Assembly (NCBI GenBank): GCA_934045075.1
Contig: OW203723.1
Span: 22,409,615 to 22,473,614, forward strand
DNA length: 64,000 nt
From: Yponomeuta sedellus
Lineage: Eukaryota > Arthropoda > Insecta > Lepidoptera > Yponomeutidae
Reading direction: 5' to 3'
Below the pieces are notes generated by a model. The model saw only the letters and a program-made list of their open reading frames with translations. It had not been told where the DNA came from and did no database searches. Each line of letters opens with the position of its first letter. Within the stretch, counting starts at the first letter, position 1. Of this stretch, positions 59,101-64,000 are shown piece by piece. The translations under genes and the position numbers were made by a program.

Positions 59101-62100
59101 TTGTTATAATGATTTTAGAATGTTTTGGTCGCCTCAAAATTTGAGAAGTCACACTGTGCTACAAAGTAGATAAATGCCAGAGGTAAAAATAACCGCGAAA
59201 TAAAAAGGGGCAACTCGTCAATATGGATAAGCTTCAACTTCTAAATTACCAGCTAGCTATTTGCTACTTAGTTCATGCAGAGTTACAGACGGGTCTGTTT
59301 CACAATCTGCAGATAAAGTTCCGGTTAAGCTATCCAGCTTAACCGGAACTTTATCTGCAGATTTTGAGCTTAACCGGAACCAGGGCTGCCGTTTGTTCTA
59401 AATTTGAAGCCGTATACGCGAAACCGTATATTTTTTTCTACACACGCAATGTAGAAAAAAATATTGAAATTTAGAACAAACGGCAGCCCTGGTTGTGGAT
59501 AGCTTATCTGGAACTTTATTTGAACATTGTAACACAGGGGCTTAGCCTAAGAATAACTGTAATGAATAACTGAATAATATTTGATTTGATTTACAGAGAG
59601 TACTGTAAAGAGGTTCGAAATTTGACGGATGCCGGGTAGTCGACCATTAGCTCAGTTGGGAGTGCGCTGGCACGGTCAGCCAGAGGTCGCGGGTTCGAGT
59701 CCCGGCATGGGTGAAATTTTTAGCCTCTAAATGGGGTTTTAAACAATATTTCATTTGTTAAATGAAATCAAATTGATTATTTTTATTCATTACAAAACAA
59801 AATGTTAAATTAATGAACGTCAAAGTTGCTTGTTTCACAATTAAATGATTATGTGGAAATTATGTTGCACCTTTTCGCGCATTATACTATAGTATTAATA
59901 AATTGCAATATGCAATAATTTATTGGAGAAAAAAAATTGTTCCAAATGGCAAGCTTTCTTTTGTGGATAACGGACATAAAACAATTCAAAGTTCAGCGAA
60001 CGGCGTCAGTCCCAATTTTAGCTAATTTCTATAAACATTATGTTAATAATGAAGACAAACAATCGAGAAGTGTATATTTAAGCCGTGCCAACTAATAAAC
60101 GAAATCAATTATGGCCAAAACGAAAACTCCCACCAGCCATTATATTCGCAAATATTCCGTTAAAATCTTGCAAAAATTAGGAATAAAATATGTGATTAAT
60201 AGTCGTCTATTAAACGTTGCTGACTCCAAAAGTGCTAAATTCGCAGCTCGGCGCTAATTAAAGAAAGATTGGTACAGAAAGTCAAATCCCACCAAAAACA
60301 TTTCATGTATCTAAAACTCTTTACAATACTCTTTGTATTACATTGCTACTATATTATGTTGCTGCCTGTGCGTAATACAGAGAGTATTTTAAAGAGGTTC
60401 GAAATTTCACTGATGCTGGTGAGTCGCCCATTAGCTCAGTTGGGAGAGCGCTGGCACGGTTAGCCAGAGGTCGCGGGTTCGAGTCCCGGCATAGGTGGAA
60501 TATTTAAAAACCTATTTAATGGAATTTTAGCCTCTAAATAGGTTTTTAACCCTTTATAGGGCAAAAGCGAAATTAGTATGGCGGCTGTATCAATTCTAAC
60601 TTAAAAACCGGTTTCTACTACCTGTTCAGTTTAAACCATTATTGTACTTCATAAATACAGATTTAGATTATGATTTATATACCAAATTCAAGGAAAATAA
60701 ATAAATAATCTATTAACTTACCTTGAAACACGTAAATATCACATTTTACCACTAAATTGTTTAATTATATATCAAACATAATCACTTCTCCTGGTCGTAA
60801 ACACTTATTGAGATGGAAGACACAAACGTAACCACCACTTTGTCACACCCTACCAAGATCATGTGACTAACTTCACTTTGGTGGTTTCACTTGTTGCTTG
60901 CGTCAGTTCAGGGAAGACTCATTTAAACAATAAAGTCGACTACCAATGCAAGCTCACATGAATTATGAGCCTTATAATCAACCTTGACAGGTGGTTACAG
61001 CCGCCATACTAATTTCGCTTTTGCCCTATAAAGGGTTAATATTGGAAATGTAGGTATCTAAATTTCACTGATAAAAAGTTATTTGTTGGTTATAAGATCC
61101 TATGAATAGCCCCTAACTCTATAGTTATACACTTTATGGTTCGTATCGCCATTATTTATTACGTAAACTTAATTATGATTAATAATTGAAATTAGACCCG
61201 TTAATTGTATAACTACGTGAGCACCGAAAGTCATTAACTATTGCAAATCCCTATCGTACTGTGTCTTAAATCTACTTAACCAAAAATGTTTAATTTAAGG
61301 ATAATATGGCTTGATCAATAAATAAACCTAAGGTGTAAATTAACCGTGCAATGTTTGATTCTCAAACATTATTAAAATTAAATTTAAAGTTAGAATTTAC
61401 ATAGTGTAGACGTGCTGGAATTCCATTTTTACTCGATGAGTAGTAATAAATAATTATAACTATTCAGTTGTATTTATAATAATTATTTTTTTTTTTTATT
61501 TTAACTATTTCATTACTCAATCAATTTGTTTCATTATTTACCCACTTTTGACATGACCACACCAATTTATCGTACAATTAATCTTATGCTCAAATTAACA
61601 TCGTATTTTATTAATATATATTATATTAATTTATACAAGTTTAATTGACAATTCGTTTTTTCACTTAATTATTTAATATTACATTGCAGCCAACCCATAT
61701 ATAGATATAGCGATATATAGATATAGCTCTCCGAGCCCAGCACGCCGCCTTTTACTAAGTAGGTACCTGGTACTGGCATAATACCAGCGCTGGAGTAGCT
61801 CGCTTCTTCAGCACATGCTGAGTCAGTACCATTTTGCACTTGCCACACCCACCTACAGAAATGATGTCTCATATCTTTCGTCATGATGCAGGTACATACC
61901 GTACCTTGCATCCTTGCATGTTGGTATGTTAGATTTATTATTATTGTTGTGTAATTGTGTCTACTCTGCCTATGCTGTTTGTTTTTGTACTTTTATGAAT
62001 GTGTGTGGAAGTGTAAATAAATAATTTATCATTTCATATCATATCATTTAAGATTACTATCATAAATTCTTTTTGATGCACCACACGGCCGCGGTCCGGT

Positions 62101-62713
62101 GTAAGAAAATATGGAGACCGAAGCTATTAGGTATTTAAATCTCCGTCTCTAGATCTTCCTATCTACCAGTCTCCTTTAAAACTTAGTTCGATAATAATAT
62201 GAACTTGGTAACTTTTTCAATCCAGATTTGGATTTTTCCTGGATACCTGTCCACTCCTAAGTAAAGGCAAGTGTTCTTTCCTTTTCCCTTCACCTAAAGG
62301 ACCTGAATTGAAATTTCTATTCATCATCTCTCTGTGGACTATCTTTTACCCAAATTATTTCCATATTTCTTCTTTTATACCAAAACCGTCTAACTCCATA
62401 GCGTCATAGTGTTAATTAAATTCGCTAAGTATGGGTTATGGCTTCCATCCTCAATAATTTAGCTCTAGCCGGTTTTCTTATTTGGATAGTATTACACCCA
62501 ATATATGGCACTTAGTAACTAATTCAAACATTTTCTATAAAAGGCTACGTGAGCCGCCAAATCAACCCATTTCAATCGACAATGCGGTAGAGTCAACACT
62601 CGTTTACCTCAGAAGCAGATATCAATCTCACAGAGGTCTTGTTCCATGCGTCCTCATAGGAGTGTCCAAGTTTGACGTATCTATCGATGCTGGCCGCGCA
62701 AGCCTTAATTTTT
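47002..62713 (-). CDS. Peroxisomal acyl-CoA oxidase, C-terminal 172 residues (four exons)
   Basis: Minus-strand exons 62608-62713, 57897-58049, 49220-49336 and 47002-47145 join in frame to give 172 residues and a TAG stop. Acyl-CoA oxidase catalyses the first, FAD-dependent step of peroxisomal beta-oxidation, making trans-2-enoyl-CoA and hydrogen peroxide. Recognisable family motifs are YEDAWNKTSVRLISASE, the helix containing LRKTLDHLMQLYVMYWALEKLGDLL, RPNAVGLVDAFDIRDE and LGAYDGRVYERLMEEALKSP, ending HKYLKPFMQGKL. These belong to the C-terminal ACOX domain; the FAD-binding and catalytic parts (full proteins are about 660-700 residues) must lie right of the window. The C-terminal tripeptide GKL is a variant peroxisomal signal. 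ACOX1-like or ACOX3-like cannot be settled from this part. Confidence 0.95.
47928..48253 (+). mobile_element. 5'-truncated retroelement with 11-bp target duplication
   Basis: The frame ending at 48188 encodes VPLALETTGVWGFQGQDFIK, then RSGAYLMQRISLAVQRGNAA, a conserved C-terminal block found in transposon polyproteins. A short 3' UTR ends AATAAAAAAAAAA. TTTTGTATAAC flanks it at 47917-47927 and 48254-48264. It lies in the last ACOX intron. Confidence 0.8.
48855..49192 (+). mobile_element. 5S-derived SINE in the ACOX last intron
   Basis: A near-full copy from GCCCGTGGCCTAGCCGAAAC to the GAAGAGACCCGTGCCCCAGC end. It stops only about 28 bp from the donor of ACOX exon y (read on the minus strand). 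Confidence 0.85.
49220..49336 (-). CDS. ACOX exon y
   Basis: The exon has exactly 39 codons, flanked by TTGTTTCAG and GTTAGC. It encodes YTAISERDVQ to LVDAFDIRDE; the RPNAVGLVDAFD motif is diagnostic for acyl-CoA oxidases. Confidence 0.95.
49500..50385. other. ACOX intron, mostly unassigned
   Basis: Only a probable family C head (49955-50030, minus) was recognised. Confidence 0.35.
50386..50433. repeat. 48-bp perfect palindrome with (TA)n core
   Basis: GGGGCAGATCG and its complement flank an uninterrupted TA run; every position pairs about the centre 50409/50410. Confidence 0.97.
51900..54190. other. ACOX intron, gene-free
   Basis: It has a tRNA-like piece near 52180-52230 (minus; CTGGAATTCGAACCCAAAAC) and a phrase near 53360 (GGACATAGCTCAGGAGTGGA) resembling a retroelement end. 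Other frames are short and unrecognised. Confidence 0.35.
54822..55170 (+). mobile_element. 5S-derived SINE, well preserved
   Basis: This is the clearest copy of the body: GAGTTAAGCCACAGCAGGCG, CAGGTGCTGGATGGGTGACC, then AGTAAGGCCCGCCACTGTCT and the terminal short stem. It lacks about ten bases after the GACCGTCCCG segment. Confidence 0.88.
55200..57896. other. ACOX intron, gene-free
   Basis: A dispersed element spans about 55920-56290 (ATCGCGATTAGACACG to GGACTGATTTGGTTGGGGAT), related to 10130-10260 and 24530. 56600-56660 shares a hairpin-bearing segment (TTCACTC...GGGTGAAGGGACC) with 51350-51410. Confidence 0.4.
57897..58049 (-). CDS. ACOX exon x
   Basis: The exon has exactly 51 codons, flanked by TTCCCCAG and GTAAGT. 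It encodes AHCRTVILSTYRAEVQ to EKLGDLLL, a helical segment of the ACOX C-terminal domain. Confidence 0.93.
58102..58540 (-). mobile_element. 5S-derived SINE with internal duplication
   Basis: The GAAGTTATCAA(G/T)CCGCCCA...CTCTGACATGGC segment occurs twice (58212 and 58316), separated by about 60 bp of foreign AT-rich DNA. Otherwise a full copy next to ACOX exon x. Confidence 0.8.
59304..59518. repeat. Nested foldback structure
   Basis: Perfect 28-bp arms lie at 59304-59331 and 59336-59363 (4-nt loop). A second perfect 28-bp pair lies at 59378-59405 and 59467-59494. An outer pair at 59314-59335 and 59497-59518 matches at 20 of 22 positions. A further inner pair (TTTTTTTCTAC / GTAGAAAAAAA) lies inside the second. 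Confidence 0.92.
59585..59745 (+). mobile_element. Family D element
   Basis: Head CCATTAGCTCAGTTGGGAGT, B-box GGGTTCGAGTCCCGGCATGG and tail AGCCTCTAAATGGG. Confidence 0.8.
60355..60545 (+). mobile_element. Family D element abutting the piggyBac-type MITE
   Basis: Head GCCCATTAGCTCAGTTGGGA, B-box GGGTTCGAGTCCCGGCATAG, then a short inverted piece of the tail and the tail itself (AGCCTCTAAATAGG) up to the TTAA at 60546. Confidence 0.8.
60546..61039. mobile_element. piggyBac-type MITE with 40-bp perfect TIRs
   Basis: TTAA target duplications at 60546-60549 and 61036-61039 flank 40-bp perfect inverted repeats (60550-60589, 60996-61035) that begin CCCTTTATAGGGCAAAAGCG. The interior (about 406 bp) has no transposase frame. 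TTAA target plus CCC(T)TT termini is the piggyBac superfamily signature. Confidence 0.93.
61040..62607. other. ACOX intron, gene-free
   Basis: 61680-62050 looks like a retroelement end (CACATGCTGAGTCAGTACC region, then AATAAATAATTT and a TATCATATCAT tail). The rest is AT-rich and unassigned. Confidence 0.35.
62608..62713 (-). CDS. ACOX exon w (first visible)
   Basis: The acceptor is CTTTTCAG and the donor GAG|GTAAAC. One nucleotide completes an upstream codon, then 35 residues run KIKACAASIDRYVKLGHSYE to SASE. The Ala-Trp-Asn plus Thr/Ser-rich motif is typical of the ACOX C-terminal domain. Confidence 0.9.
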
Positions 62714-64000
62714 CTGAAAAGAAAGTAAGCTGTCAATATTTTATTTCCTTTTACAACGTCTGGAAAAAATAGGCCAGTAAAGAAATCCCACGGTGTAAAA
62801 GTAAAAAAACCTTTTAATCCCCACATTGGAAAGAGTATTTTAGCCTTTCGATATCTGAATGCAAAAGCCGTTTGTATCCACTAGAAGATAAACATCGTGT
62901 GCACTGAGCTTTTGAAATCAAAACATCAATAAACCTATTTGCGTCTACCTGCATACAAACGTTTTTAAAGTGAAAAACTCAGACTCGGAACCTTCTTAGT
63001 TTTTTTTTATTTTGCTTTTCTCGCGCCATTTTCACGTCTTTGTTAAAACTTTTTTTTTGCATTTCGTCATTTCGGCTGAATTTTTTTGTCCTTTTTTTCT
63101 CCAAAATGATCTAGTTTAAATGGACACCTAGTTTGAATTGTAACGTTCATTAAGCCATAGTTTCTGCGCTACTTTGAATAAAACCTTTTCATTTCATTCC
63201 ATTTCCTTTAGCGAGGAAATGTGGGGTGAAAAGTTACGTGTTGCAATCAAGTGCAAAGGTTTTTCATCTCGTACCATTTTGATTGCCTCGCTAACGCTCA
63301 GGGATTCTAATTTTAGAATCATTCACTGCGCTCGACTCGTGATTGAATTTTAGAATCCTTCGCTGTCTCGGGCCGGTATTACAGAACGATGCTCAAGCAC
63401 AGATTGATCTCAGATCGCCCAATCATTACTTGAGCGCTGAATCGATGCTCAAGCACTCCCTTTATTTTCAAACAGTTCTTGAGTAGAGATCAGCCAATCA
63501 CTGCTTAAGTAGAGATTCAGACAGAACTGCAATCAGATTGTCTATGATCAAAGTTTGTTTTCTATGACAAGAAAAATACAAGTGTTGATTTTTATTCCGT
63601 TTTACGCATGTTACAAAAACGTGACGATGAAACTTAGTAAATCATGTCAAATATACAGAGGAAACTAAAATAATGTTTATGTATTCGTAAATAAAATGTT
63701 CAAAGTTTCTTTATTTAGTTATTAGTTTGTAATGAACCGTATATTTAAAGGAAGCAAAATGTTCACGCTTCTTGTTTATTTATTCGCTTTGAGTACAGAA
63801 CGGAACGTAACAAATGTCGAATAATTCTTTTGACGTCTGTCTATTTATTTATGTTTATTAGATTACTACGTATCCGTACATAGTCGGTGTGGTTTAATTT
63901 GAACATTAATCGCTGTTTTGAAACGAGATGTGAAAAAATGAGAACAAGGAACTTCACCATAGTGGAAAGAATCCTCCTTGTGGAACATAAAAAGTCAACT
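62714..64000. other. ACOX intron continuing beyond the window
   Basis: It contains a dispersed repeat end at 63090-63207 (matching 42460-42573) and a repeat-like block at 63280-63540 with GATGCTCAAGCAC occurring twice. No further ACOX exon is recognised. Confidence 0.4.

Noticed and set aside
59640..59712. Possible true tRNA gene (GCTCAGTTGG...GGTTCGAGTCCCGGC)
   Set aside because: The acceptor arms and anticodon stem are incomplete, no T-run terminator follows, and the same sequence with the same tail recurs several times; it is a mobile-element head.

Overview
The window looks like nuclear DNA of a moth or butterfly (Lepidoptera). It is AT-rich, genes are split into short exons separated by kilobase introns with GT-AG borders, and most of the remaining DNA is old retrotransposon, SINE, Helitron-like and MITE debris of types common in Lepidoptera. 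The species cannot be named from the sequence.

Four genes can be supported. (1) The 3' half of a syndecan gene (Sdc), plus strand: four coding exons between 17167 and 23511 encode an acidic ectodomain with Ser-Gly glycosaminoglycan sites, the transmembrane helix and the conserved cytoplasmic tail ending EFYA. The signal-peptide exon is not visible and is probably left of the window, so 1-17166 is probably mostly syndecan intron. (2) A tRNA-Leu (anticodon TAG) gene at 28340-28419. (3) A complete two-exon gene, plus strand, 43854-46665, for an 815-residue secreted, cysteine-free (mature part), Ala/Gly/Ser/Asn-rich repeat protein with the layout of a silk structural protein. It has its own TATA box and poly(A) signal and no family I can name. 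(4) The 3' end of a peroxisomal acyl-CoA oxidase gene (ACOX family), minus strand: four exons between 62713 and 47002. The remainder lies right of the window. Genes 3 and 4 converge and their 3' ends probably overlap.

Layout: 1-17166 repeat mosaic (90-bp satellite, SINEs, nested RTE and Jockey/CR1-like fragments, 5S-rRNA-derived SINEs, a tandem pair of Helitron-like elements); 17167-26760 syndecan exons, introns and probable long 3' UTR; 26760-43745 intergenic DNA with one tRNA gene and scattered repeats; 43746-46925 silk-like gene; 46800-64000 ACOX exons in repeat-filled introns, including a clear TTAA-flanked piggyBac-type MITE and a nested foldback structure.

The genes do not form a functional unit. 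The most novel item is the silk-like repeat protein. The most instructive structural features are the nested transposons with readable target-site duplications, and a tRNA-like sequence carried inside an element with inverted terminal repeats.
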